From positions 361,501 to 425,500 of the forward strand of contig CAJNDS010002367.1 of assembly GCA_905221605.1 (NCBI GenBank): a DNA stretch of 64,000 nucleotides. The letters run 5' to 3'. This document shows, in pieces, positions 41,301-52,515 of the stretch; position 1 is the first letter of the stretch; every line of letters begins with the position of its first letter. Origin of the DNA: Symbiodinium natans (taxonomy: Eukaryota; Sar; Dinophyceae; Suessiales; Symbiodiniaceae). The notes beneath the pieces were generated by a model. The model was not told where the DNA came from. It saw only the letters and a program-made list of their open reading frames with translations, and ran no database searches. The translations under genes were made by a program, and so were the position numbers.

Positions 41301-43901
41301 TGAAAAAACCGGCCTGAATCAAGGTGCCACTACGTAGGGGCATGTTGGGAGCCAAGACCACTTAGGTGTTCAATGGAGACACTGACCCGTGCGTCTCTTA
41401 TGAGGGGACCCGTTCCGCCATCGAGAAAGTGGGCTATGGTATTATTCCCGGTGGTGGCGCCCCCGGAAGTGAACTTCTGCTTGTTTTGGCCGCATGAAAC
41501 CCCCCCTAAACCCCCTAACCTCACCCCTACACCCCCCAGGTCACTACCGACCCTGGTTCTACAACAAGACGGCCGCCAACTTGGGGACGCTGAAAGAGCT
41601 TCTGGTCTGCCGGGAGTGCAGTTTCACTACCTATCAAAAACCCTAAACCCCAAACCCTCAACCCCAAACCCCTCGCAGCTCCAAGGAAGCCCAACCTCTT
41701 CGGCCCCAACCTCGAGCTGCAGCCCGCCGGGCCGCAGTTCGGCGGTCAGGTGGTGGACTACGCGTCCCGGCTTTTCTGGTTCTTAGTAGGGAATGAGGTT
41801 TAGGGCTTAGGGTTTAGGGTACTAAGAACCAGACGCTTTGCTTCGTCGGCCCCTGAGGTTGGCCTTCCCCAGCCTAAACACAGGCTTATATACTTAAGTA
41901 AGAGTACACACAATATATCTAGAATCCATATTATCTAGAATCTATATATACATATATGCTTAAACAAAAGGGTTTAGGGTCTTGGGTTAGATTCTTCACA
42001 ACACTGAGTAACAGGTATGGAAGTCCCCTTGAACAAGCCCACGTCACGTGCCCAGGAGCACGGCCTCTCTTTCGTCACTGTCCATGGCAGCGGACACATG
42101 GCCCACGCCTTTGACGCCTCCGAAAAGTCCCAAAAACCACTCAACCCTAAACCCTAAACAAAGCTACCATGACAAGGGAACTATGTGGAGGTTTCCGAAA
42201 TTAGGGGTACCTTCTTGGGGTCCTTACAATACAGAAAGGGAATCCTACTATTTGGGGGGCACTATATTAGAGGAACCCTAAACCCTAAACCCTAAACCCT
42301 AAACAAGAGCCCAGTTGTCCCTCTGAGAGTCTGAACCCCCAAGGTGCCACAGTTCCGACCCCAAGCTGCGGTGCGATGCTTGACTGATTGGGGTTTTGGG
42401 GTTTAGGGGTTTTGGGTTTAGGATTTAGGGTTTAGGGGTTTAGGGGTTTAGGGGTTTCGGGGTTTCGGGGTTTAGGGGTTTAGGATTTAGGATTTAGGGT
42501 TTAGGGTTTAGGGGTTTAGGGTTGGGGTCCAGGGGTCCAGGGGTCCAGGGGTCCAGGGGTCTAGGGGTTTAGGGGTTTAGGGGTTTAGGGGTTTAGGAGG
42601 GCTCAGGTGTTTAGGAGGGTTTGGAGGGCTTGGAGGGCTTAGGGGGTTTTGGGGAGTTTAGGGGTAAGGGTAGATCGTTTTGGATTTGGGGGTCGTAGGG
42701 TTTCGGGCTTCTGGGCTTCAGGGCTTGGGGGGTTGGGCTTGGTTGCAGGGTTTCAAAATGCAGAGTTCCGCGCTTGGGACAGTTTAGGGGGCTTTGGGGC
42801 TTTAGCTTTTCGGGGGTTCCGAGGTTCAGGATGTGAGGCGAGTTGGGGGCGGCGTGATGGGCTGGGATCAGTGGGAGTTGCCCACAAGGCTCGTTGTACT
42901 AGGTTTAGGGTTTAGGGTTTAGGGTTCAGGGTCGGTTGAATCTAAGAGCCCTGTGATGGGTTAACAGCTCCGTTTCGGGGGTTGAGGGGTTTAAGATGAA
43001 GCGGCTTCGGGGCTCCAAAAGTGCGAGCTCAAGAGGGGCAAGCTTGGGGGGCCCTTGGGGCCATCTGTCCCCAAACACCTCTTGCCACATCCTGGAGACG
43101 TGCTGATTGGGATTTGCCAGGATCACTGACACCCCAACTTTGTCATAGTTGGGTACCATTTTACATTTTCAAGGCTACTTAAACCCTGTATAAGGAATGA
43201 ATATTTTTTAATATTATCCCAACCATGAACTAGCCAAGCCGAACACCAGATAAGGCCTGCTGGACCGCCTCCTGTCGGGCAAAGCCTTCACGCCCCTCCT
43301 TCCGAGCCGCTCGGCCATAACAACCCGCGAAGCAGCTTTCTGAAGCCGACCGCTTGAATAGATGCTTTCTGAGGCCATCACCGTGCAATCTCAGAAGCAG
43401 AACCGTAACCCGAGGTTAAAGAACGCGAGTCTGAAGTCCTTCAACCCACCCTGAGCTTCACTGGCCCATAAATGCTGTCTGTTCTCCTGCCCTGCTACAT
43501 GCCCCTTTTCCAGGCGACGCGGAGCTCATGGCCATGGACGACGCATCCTTCGACACCGCAGTGGAGCCTGGGATGTTTCCGAAGTTTGCGGGATCAGGGT
43601 TGCAGGGTAGGTGAAGGGGTTACGAGAGTCAAGGGGCGAGGGCTTATGATCATCGGGCTGCGGTTTGTCAGCCAGTGGGTGCTGCAAGGCATGTCAGGTG
43701 CTGCGGTAACACTCTTGTGAACAAGCATGCCCTAAACCCATCTAAACCCTATAAAGCCTACAAACCCTAAACCGGCGGTAAGTAGTCCGCCTTCGTTTCA
43801 GTGCACTGATCGAATCATAGCCAAAACATTCCGAGGACAAGTGGACCGACGCAGCCGAGAACTATGCTGGTGCGAACGACGTGACTTCCTTGGTGATTTG
43901 A
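38342..43901 (+). CDS. Serine carboxypeptidase (family S10), C-terminal exon block
   Basis: Exons: 38342-38399 (VAVGDPCTD), 38615-38698 (WYAHKHGFVPDGDFDYLWNN), 38840-38879, 39555-39635 (RQFLATTSRGLSQGW), 40120-40224 (YINELDLF...LPGTLNHYMAQWM), 40740-40815 (VKKALHVESS, WPGPPDGWKYT), 41110-41195 (YNACNDAPGKPSMVDFYRMI), 41366-41453 (VFNGDTDPCVSYEGT, catalytic Asp region), 41540-41597 (HYRPWFYNKTAA), 41686-41761 (LFGPNLELQPAGPQF), 42056-42100 (FVTVHGSGHM, catalytic His), 42344-42374 (VPQFRPQAAV), 43255-43305 or 43308 (LLDRLLSGKAFTP), 43514-43563 (DAELMAMDDASFDTAV) and 43836-43901 (DKWTDAAENYAG, ending at TGA). Every acceptor is AG|G; donors are mostly GC, with GT at 38400 and 41454 and GA at 38880, 42375 and 43564. 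Exon lengths run from 31 to 105 bp. Catalytic Asp and His are intact. Confidence 0.85.
39408..39537. repeat. Telomere-like CCCTAAA/CCCCAAA array ending 17 bp before a carboxypeptidase exon
   Basis: About 18 units, the first half partly CCCCAAA, lie in the intron 38880-39554. Another TTTAGGG array lies in the same intron at 39136-39215. Confidence 0.9.
42180..42275. mobile_element. Family A element, copy 6, right end replaced by telomere-like repeat
   Basis: The left end GAGGTTTCCGAAATTAGGGG and internal CCTACTATTTGGGGGGCACT are clear. The right end runs into CCCTAAA repeats (42276-42304) before the terminal inverted repeat is complete. It lies in the intron 42101-42343. Confidence 0.65.
42385..42660. 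repeat. Degenerate telomere-like array with variant units
   Basis: GGGGTTTAGG, GGGTTTCGG and GGGGTCCAG variants form blocks of several identical copies each (for example four to five GGGGTCCA units near 42525-42560). This suggests local tandem expansion of mutated units. It lies in the intron 42375-43254. Confidence 0.85.
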
Positions 43902-44787
43902 GGAGTCACGGACACCTTCGGCCCCTGTCGACAATAGGTCGCGAGAGCTGGAGAGCAAAAAATGTGCACCTCAGACGTGTTGGATACATTTTGCCGAGTT
44001 GGCTGCAGAAGCTAGATGCCATGTGCAAAGGCCAAGGTTGCGTCACATCATTCCGCATACTTGACCGACCTTAACATTGCAAGGATCCACGTTGTGCCCC
44101 CAACTTTTGCGATGCTGTGTCTGTACGTATTCACTCGGCTACCAGCCAATATTGCAGGACATGTATTCTAAAGACAACTATACCATGGCGGACTTGGTTG
44201 GAAGGGCCTTCGATTATCAGGGCCATGGCAGGCTTACAGTAGGGAGGCAAACACGGTGTAATGCTGCACTCGAAGGCCATTGTGCGCTTGCCCAGAGTAA
44301 CTCAGACTCATACAGCGCTCGCCGCCGTGTCTAGGTGTGCCCCAAAGTTTGTTGAGGATCGTGGAGTTGTATCTTGCACATACGCCAAATCAGTCCGTAT
44401 CCCTTTCAGCCCCATAGCACACTGCCTGCACATGAAGTCAGGCTCAATCCCAACAATCATTTATACATATTTTCTCAATTCCTAAGACCTACCCTAAACC
44501 CTACAGCCAAAAGGATCCCAAACTCTAAACATAAAATCCTAAACACCCACTCGCGCCAGCTGTGCAGGACGAAAAAACACCCGAAACCCAGCTAGTGCGA
44601 GTGCGAGGGCCGAAGACCTCAACCCCAATAACCCCCAAGTATCCTCTAAGATGCCCTAAACACACCTCGTGAAGGAACACTTAGGCCCCTATTCAGGGCT
44701 ACTTGGGGGTCTAAACCCTAAACCCTAAACCCTAAACCCCAAACCCCAAACCCCAAACCCTAAACCCTAAACCCTAAACCCTAAGCA
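43902..44787. other. Spacer between the carboxypeptidase and armadillo-like genes
   Basis: Degenerate CCCTAAA words lie at 44488-44560 and an array at 44713-44785. The open frame 44077-44334 has no recognisable domain. Confidence 0.45.
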
Positions 44788-47700
44788 GACCTCAGAGAGG
44801 TGCACTGCATGACCTGGGGCTCCGCGCACGACTCCCTCCAAGCCGTGGCCTCTATGGAGGCCCTCTTGCCGCCTGGCCAATCCATTCCAGGGTTTAGGGT
44901 TTGGGGTTTGGGGTTTAGGGTTTAGGGTCTAGGGTTTAGGGTTTGGGGTTTAGGGTTTAGGGTCAGGCTTCAAGAGGGTTTTCTGATGCTTTGGGGTTTG
45001 AGGCACGAAGTTTCTTTGGGGGAATTGATCGACAACCTTAGGCCCTAAACCAGTGGAGTGTTAGTGCTGCTGGCGAGTTGGTCACGATGCAGTTGGTGCT
45101 AGCTGCGGCTTACAAGCTACGCAGGTAGACTGGTTACCCTAATGCTGAAGGATGTGCATGACTGCTGTTCGTGAGAGCGCCGTTGTGTCGTGCCTTGCCA
45201 GTGCTTTGCCCGAACCGAGGACTTCAGATGATGTGCGTGCGCGTTTCGTAGCTGCTGGTGCAGTGCAGACACTTATCTACACACAGCTGTCTGAGACACT
45301 TTCCATGGGTGTTGCTGACGATCGCAATCTTCATGGACGTAACTCAAGCTAAGGCCTTTGGTAGCCATGCTGTCAGACAACTCCCGGGACGCAAGATGCA
45401 AGGCCTGGTCAGTATGCGCTTGAAGATGCAGAGGGTTTAGGGTTTAGGGTTTAGGGTTTAGGGTTTAGGGTTTAGGGTTTAGGGTTTGGGGACATATAGG
45501 CCCTGTGCTGGCTGAGAAACTCGGGTGCGCAGTGGCACTATGCACAACCCTATCCGTCCCTTCAGGCAGCCAAGGCACTGGCCAACCTTGGACACTGCGC
45601 AGTTGGCAAGCGCATTCTCGTCACGACAGGCTCCGCCCTCCTGCCTGAGGGGATGCTGCTCAGATATGTTTGTCATAACGAGGTACCGAGCATTGGTTGA
45701 TCCTGGAAGCTGCAAGCCCTGCCATGACTGCAACAGGAGTTTGTGCACGTTTATCCATGGCAGGCGGCGTCCCCGCTCTCATGAAGCTCTTCGCGACCGA
45801 TGATCCCGAATGTGAAGAGGCAGGGGTTCAATTCAGCGGTCCGGGCGGGACCTTGCTCCCGATGATGGAGGAAGTTTGAACAGTCCCACTCTTTGTAGCT
45901 GTACTCATGGGTTTCCTAAACTACACCCCCAGGTTCCACCTTAAATAACCTGAATTCGGCTTATCCTTGAATAGCCTTCATGATGCAGGGCGGGGCGGGG
46001 TTGTATAGAGGGGCGTGGTAGGGGAACCCATGATGTACTAGTGGTCACCACTCTCACTAGGGCTTCGCTTGCGGACGAGAACCTCCGCCACAGGCTGCGA
46101 GTGCTGTTCTCGTACATGTCGCCGCAGGTGAGAAGGCAAGGGCGTTGCTGCCGGCTTAAGCCGTTTCCCGCCTTGGGTTTCTGCCGCCCTCGAAGATTAC
46201 CCTAAACCCTAAACCCTAAACCCTAAACCCTAAACCCTAAACCCTAAACCCTAAACCCTAAACCCTAAACCCTAAACCCTAAACCTTTAGGTTTAGTATT
46301 GTTTTTGTTCATGTACTTGAATGTGCAATGGCGCAGCATGGTCACCAAAGTTTTTGGCCCTCTAGCCGCCCAACTTGATAATGCTGCGCGCCGTTTTGGT
46401 TTGGCAGAAAGATATACGACATCAGATGAGATCGTATGAGATTAGTTTGCCTACTTTTGTAGATTTAGTTATGCTACGCTATATACATATAGGTTCATAT
46501 ATCTACATAGATTCATATACCTATATAGATTCATATACCTATATAGATTCATATAGATTCATATACCTACAGCGTGCACGTGTGCATTTTTTGCGTTGTC
46601 TTGTGTCTTCGGGGCACAGCCAGGTCCGGGAGGAGCTCATCCTTGGAGGCCAGGCTAGGGATTCTGCAGATGAGGGTTTAGGGTTTAGGGTTTCGGGTTT
46701 AGGGTTTAGGGTTCAGGGTTTAGGGTTTAGGGTGGAGGCGCGCTGAGACAAGCCTGTGCAAAAAGGGTGGTTAAAAAAGTGTTTAGAGTTTAGGGATTCT
46801 GCAAATGAGAGAGGCCTTGCTGGGACGTGCCATATGGGGGGCTGTACGAAAATGGGGGGGGGACCCCTAATGTAGATCCAAAAATCGTAGGACTCCCCGT
46901 ACATTACCGGCCCCAAAAAGGTACCCCTAACTTCGGAAACCCCCAGAATATAATGTAGGTGACAGGTTAGTTTCGCGCCCACCCTTGCTGACATGATTGA
47001 GAATGTGGCAGGCACGGCTACGAGTCATGAGGGACCGGGAGAAGGGCCTGCTTGCCAAAGTCTGCCACACCCGAGGTCGCCTAAACATTAAACCCTAAAG
47101 CCTAAACCCTAAACCCTAAACCTGCCTTTTCTCGGCCTGAAATCTTCTGATGTGACGAGGCATGCCTCCATACTTGACGGCCATGTTGGACAGCAACTCC
47201 CCCACAACACTGGCCCACGCGGTTCCTTGGGAGTTCAGTTTGCGGGGGGGAGTGACTGCCCATGTCAGCCCATCTCTAATGCAAGGATTGCACAAACAGC
47301 CCCATTCATCTCTCTCGTTGCAAGAAAATAATGGTCCGACAAAGATTGGAGAAAGATACCGCCAAAGTCGTAGAGCCTTTCGCAAAAGCTCTGATGTGAT
47401 TATAACCTGTGGTTACTTTCGCTCCGTCGGCGAAGAACATCCATGTTTCACGTGGAGGAGTATTGCACAACTACTGCATCGTCTTAAGTTTGGCCTCGAC
47501 CTGCGCCCTGCATCCAAGGTGCGACTGCTGGGGCATTTGGCAACAAACCAGGAGCGAAGCTTCAGATGTGCACCGGGGGATGGGCTGGTTCGGGGTTTTG
47601 GGTTTAGGGATGTTTTGGGTTCAGGGTTTAGGGTTTAGGGTTTAGGGTTTAGGGTTTAGGGTTTAGGGTTTAGGGTTTAGGGTTTAGGGTTTAGGGTTTA

Positions 47701-50700
47701 GGGTTTAGGCTGGACGGCAAGGGAGTTTAGCGCTGGAACTGAAACTTTGGCTCATTATCCTTGCGACAACTTGTGCGACCCTGGAATACAGGGGATGCCC
47801 TCTACCTAGGCTGACCTAAACCCTAAACCCTAAACCCTAAACCCTAAACCCTAAACCCTTTTTTCGCTTTGAGGGATGGTGCGGGTCTGTGTCTGGCCTA
47901 GTCTCTCGTCTTATTGGACTGGAACTATGTGCCCAATGTGGTATGTACAAGGAGGTGCCCCCTAGTTGCAAGTAGACTTAGAAGAGCCCTAAATTGGGTT
48001 ACAAGGATCCGAACGTAGGCTAGAAGTCCCTTAACCATAGTAACTATAGTAAGGGGGCCCCCTCCTTGCAGTGGTAGTATGACTCCGTAGATCCGAAGCC
48101 TTGCCCCTGCTGAGTGCGAGCGTGAGCGGCGAAACCCTTTGTGATATACTAGGATATACTATGATACTCTATGATATACTAGGATATGCTATGATATACT
48201 ATGACTTACTATGACAGACTGTGATATACTATGATATCCTACATAAAGGAATTTGAAAATGTTATTTCGGCGGGATTCTCAAGCAAGTTGTAGAGACTGT
48301 GTCAGGACGTGGCTTCGGGCCTCTTTGAGGCACAGGGTGTGTTGTCTGCAACAGGAGGACAGGCATTTGCTTCACGTGGAGTACATTTTTCGCGGAGATT
48401 TTGTTCATTTCGCAAGTCGGATCCCTCAAAATATCGTCATGTGCAGGAACTTCAGTTTCTGGGCCAGCATCTTCGTCTGGCCGTGTCAGTTGTTTTATCT
48501 TGGAATGCTCCTGTTGCTGCTTACTCCTGAAATGGCAAAATAGAAGCATTGAGGAAGAACCGCAGCCAGTATGGCACACCGGTTCTCAACACGAACTCGC
48601 CATGGGAGACTCAAGATTCCTCGGCAGCTGTCGAGCGCAAGCAGCGAAGACTCGGGGCAGATTCTCTCTGACACTCCTTTGTTCGCGTGTGTCTGTGTGT
48701 GTGTGTGTGTTAAGTGCAAGAGCTGCTGGCAGGGCTTCCTTAGCAACCTTCTCAGCTTCCTTGACAGCAGCTATCCGGACGAGGCCCCGGGACAGAACGG
48801 TGCAAAGCTGGGATGAACCGCAGGATCCAATATTTTCAACCACAGTGTGCATATACGTGAGGCAGTCCTACGCTGGCCATGCGGATGTACACGTTAAGCT
48901 GTTAAGGTCCTCTGAAAGCAGTTACACCACCTATCTGATGCGCGAAACACAGTTTAGCAGAGCTTGTGTCTCTAGGATTATCCATGGGTCACATTTTGCA
49001 GAATTCTTATTCTTACGTGCATAAGCTGAGGCCCTCTGAGTTGCTGGTGTGCTGGCTAATGTTCATAATGGGGAGAGGAGAACTGCATGAACATGCGAGC
49101 ATTGAGCGCTGACCCACGTGCAAGAGCACATGTGCGGAAGCTGCGCAAGATCCGCACATGTCCGCGCAAGCACCGCACGGAACTGGGTTCCACCTCTCAG
49201 GTAAATTTGCCGGCTGCTTTCGCCATTGCCCAGCTGGCCTCCACAGATACACGGCGGAGAGCGCTGATTGCGTCTCGGCAGTTATCTAAAGCAGCGTCGC
49301 ACTAGCATAAAGCAAACGAATGAACATGAATGAGCACTCACTCTTAAGACTACTGGTGCACTTGCCGTACAGGTTTCTGTCAAAGGCGCGGGCACACGCA
49401 ATTCCTGTTGGGGTCATGCCTCCTTGTTGCCGCTATTGTCATCGTTCTGCGCCTTGTCATGGCTCGTGTCCCTGTGATTGCTGGCGTGGCCTTCTCTATT
49501 CTGTGGTTGCTTCACCTGCCACGGCCGCATCGAGCTCAGGAATCACAAATCGTGGAAAAGCTGCTCCGCTGCCCGCCCTTGATGAGAAGAATTTGTTGAT
49601 GTTCATATGGCTAAGCACAGAAGACTCTTCAGAAGACTCCATGAACCAGTGAAACTCGATTCCTGGGACCTGATTTTCCAATTTCCAGGTCTGCTCGACG
49701 AGGGGAGCCACGATTGCAAGGCTCTGCAAGCCTATGCGACGAACTCCCACTGCTCTGCATATCATTGCTCGCCAAATGCGTTAAGCAAAGACTCTTAATC
49801 CCGACAAGCCCTGCCTCAGCGAAAGAACTACTGGCTGGCAACTAAAGCATGATGACTATAAGCCGCTAAGAAATTGCAAGTCTGGACGCTCGCATAGTCT
49901 AGGGCTTCACGATCTGTGGATGACTTCAGGATTTGGGGGTTTCAGTTGCAAAAAATCGGGTCCAAGCAGTTTGATAGCCGCCGCAGCCAAAGGCCCTAAA
50001 CCCCTCCTTTCTGTCAGGCTGAGGCGGCAGGCGCGCTTGCAGTGCTCACCCAGACCCAGGACAAGCGTGGCCCGGCGTACGATTAGCGGGGTCTCGACTC
50101 TGGCATCCTCAGGCAGAGGGCAGAGGGCCTGCTCATTTGATTAAATGGCCTGGTGCCGTTGGTTTGGGAAGTGTTGGGGGCTCAAGGCGAGGCAGAAGTG
50201 CTGCTGTGTTGACTGATGTGGGGAAGGGGGGGGGGGGGGGGTGGGGAAGTGCAAGGTGGCTGTTCGGCTGTCTCACAGGGTTGAGGATCCAGGGATATCC
50301 AGGGTGAGAGCTTGGCCAGCTTGGCTTCGCATGAAGTGGATGAGCTGCCTTGAGAGATCAGTCAGATGCTGATGGAGACCCAAATATCGAAGACGCACTT
50401 CGTCAAAGCTTTGCTTCAGATTAGGTACGAAACTCCTGTAAATGCTTATGCTGGTGGGCAAGGAGCTCACCAGCGTTGCCGGAAACTTCTTAAGTTTTAC
50501 TGTAGCTCTCGAGACGGCTCCTTGATGCTCCAAGTGTCTGTCCCATGTCTAGTTGGATCCCTAATGCCTAAGGCCTAAGGCCCTCAGAACGTAGTACCAG
50601 CACACAATGTACCAGCAGTAGCTGGGAGAATTTAGGGTGCAGGGTTCCTTTGGTGTCGCCCTGTATGTTGCAGAGGCACGTTCAAGAAGATTGCAGCACA

Positions 50701-52515
50701 CATGATGGATGCCGGAGTCCTTACTCCGCTTCTTGCCGCTGGCCTAAAAGCATTTCGTGTTGGAGGAACCTGACTGGCTACATTCACGAGAAAAGTTGCA
50801 CGTTGAAGAAGTGTCTGGTGACAGGAACACGTGTTGACGTTGATATTCTCCCTGATTGGATCCTACCCAACCCAGCACAGCAGGCATGACATAGTACTTT
50901 GATCGTAATCGTAATTAAAGATATTACTAGCAGAAGCAGCAGAGCAGGTCATGCTGAGTTCCAGCCACGAAGCTTGCCTCCGGCTCAGATGATCTCAGAG
51001 TTTATGCCCCAGTGGTTCGTAGGAGGGAATTTGAATAAGGTTTGCCAGGGATCATACGTCACAAGGTGCCTACTTCCCAATTCCTTGGACGAACTAGTAC
51101 AGTACTGTACGAGTTTGTGTTTTGCATGCCTACGGGAGGTTGAGTCAACACAGGCTCCGGCTTTCAGGGGGGGTTGCAGAAGGAGCAACCGATCGAGATT
51201 CGGTGCTTCTCCCGCTCCACGTCGGTTTAGGGTTTAGGGTTTAGGGTTCAGGGTATAGGGGGAACCATGAAGTGCTCGGCATGTCCGAAGCTGCGTCCTC
51301 TTTGCCGTAAAGCTTCGACGCAGCGGCCATGCAGAGTATGGCAACCTTCTAAAAAGGCATCTAGTGGCTGCTTTGCAAGAGCCTCAAAGCCCAGACCGCA
51401 GCATGCTTCCACATGTCAAGTCTTCCGCAGTTGCGAGTTCTTGGTAGCGCATGTTGATCCCATATAGAGACTATTCAGGTGGGGCCAATGCGGCCCGGGT
51501 CCTGGTGTTGCTTGCCGCCACAGGGCGCACATCAGCAGCGATGCTGGCCTCAGGCCTCCGATTGCTCTTGGGGAACCCCGCTTGGGCTTGCCAACGTTGT
51601 GGTGCAAATTCCCCCAAATCCATGGGAGCCTCACTCTGCAGAAGTGCCGGATCCGCGGGTTTCAGGATACTTCGTTGCCTCGCTTCTGCGTTTCGGGAAT
51701 AGCCCCTAGACCACATGGCATCGTCTGGGGCGGAGCTCGACTGACTGGATCAAATCCTGGTGTGAAGGGAGGGCCGCGCACGCAAATCGTTGTCTACTGT
51801 GGCCGTGGCTGATGGTATTGGCACATACTGGCACCGTGTTCGAGATTGCGTTCCCACCCCAGACTCGAGCAAATCTTGGGATCATCCGGCTTGTGGTTGA
51901 TAGAGTCCATGCAAACCTTGAAGCAACAAAAACTGCCTGTGCAGAAGGCAGCAAGTGCAGTAATCAGTAACTCAAAGATCAATGAAACCAAACCTCCTGC
52001 CACACCTACCTAGTAGTAGAGTAGGTAACCTTTAACCTTTTTGGGATAATAGAATCCCCTTATAATCCTAAAGGTTAAACTTTAGTTCCCCCAGGTTACT
52101 GGACAACTAAGCTTAAGCTGTTCCAGGCATCCTTCGCCACCTCGTCGAGCAGCTTCGTGCACCGAGCACCAGCGCGCATAGCGAGCGACTGGCGAGGGTG
52201 CTGCAGGTCAGGGCCTAAGGAGCACTTAGTAGGGGGAGTCTTGTATCAGGGTTTGTGGGAAGTCGGGCTGCGCTCTAGAGAGTTTCCTGGTTCCGATTCC
52301 TGAATGCCCGAGTAAGAGCCAGCAGTCCCAGCCCGACTAGTGCTTTGCTCGCCCCGAAACCATAGACCCTGCGGCCCAGTTCCCCCCAGACCGATGTGCG
52401 AGCTGCGGCAGGCACTGGCCAAGTTCAATCGAAGCGAGATGGAACTCGAGCTGTCGCAAGAGAGTGGGCAGGAGCTTCTGAAGCTTGTCCTGCACAGATT
52501 GACCAGGCGCACGTA
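44788..52515 (+). CDS. Armadillo-like helical-repeat protein, many short exons
   Basis: Armadillo repeats are protein-binding superhelices. Exons with good support: 46061-46127 (ENLRHRLRVLFSYMSPQ), 46624-46653 (VREELILGGQ), 47012-47072 (RLRVMRDREKGLLAKVC), 47160-47221 (YLTAMLDSNSPTTLAHA), 47519-47551 (VRLLGHLATNQ), 52127-52206 (ILRHLVEQLRAP, LARVLQ) and 52412-about 52515 (ALAKFNRSEMELEL); phases agree along each run. Probable exons: 44788-44884 (DSLQAVASMEALL), 45151-about 45313 (VAAGAVQTLI), 45566-about 45645 (AAKALANLGHCAVG), 45737-about 45825 (MAGGVPALMKLFATDD), 49201-about 49272 (AAFAIAQLAS), 49689-about 49740 (CKALQAYATN), 50018-about 50065 (AEAAGALAVLT), 50687-about 50745 (DAGVLTPLLAAG) and 51479-about 51535 (GGANAARVLVLLAAT). 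Donors include GT, GC and GA; acceptors are AG|G. More than one gene could be present, the ends are unknown and no specific orthologue is recognised. Confidence 0.55.
46200..46285. repeat. Telomere-like array, intronic
   Basis: Twelve CCCTAAA units in the intron 46128-46623 of the armadillo-like gene. Confidence 0.9.
46484..46571. repeat. AT-rich tandem repeat, intronic
   Basis: Four to five copies of AGATTCATATACCTATAT-like units, 52 bp before exon 46624. Confidence 0.8.
46828..46946. mobile_element. Family A element, copy 7, minus orientation, intronic
   Basis: It contains GTACGAAAATGGGGG on the left and GGTACCCCTAACTTCGGAAA on the right, with reversed internal AAAATCGTAGGACTCCC. It lies in the intron between exons 46624-46653 and 47012-47072. 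Confidence 0.7.
47621..47709. repeat. Telomere-like TTTAGGG array
   Basis: About twelve units; a CCCTAAA array in the opposite orientation follows at 47817-47859. Confidence 0.9.
47947..48069. mobile_element. Inverted-repeat element ending CAAGGAGG
   Basis: The left end CAAGGAGGTGCCCCCTA pairs with the right end AAGGGGGCCCCCTCCTTG. The element is about 120 bp, non-coding, and in a putative intron of the armadillo-like gene. Confidence 0.6.
48141..48243. repeat. Short AT-rich tandem repeat
   Basis: About ten copies of ATGATATACT-like decamers with drift. Confidence 0.85.
52005..52111. mobile_element. Family E introner-like element, copy 2
   Basis: It runs from CCTACCTAGTAGTAGAGTAG to ACTGGACAACTAAG and matches the coiled-coil gene intron almost base for base. 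It lies directly before armadillo-like exon 52127-52206, but that exon starts at a further AG 15 bp downstream because a TAA is in frame at 52114-52116. Confidence 0.75.
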
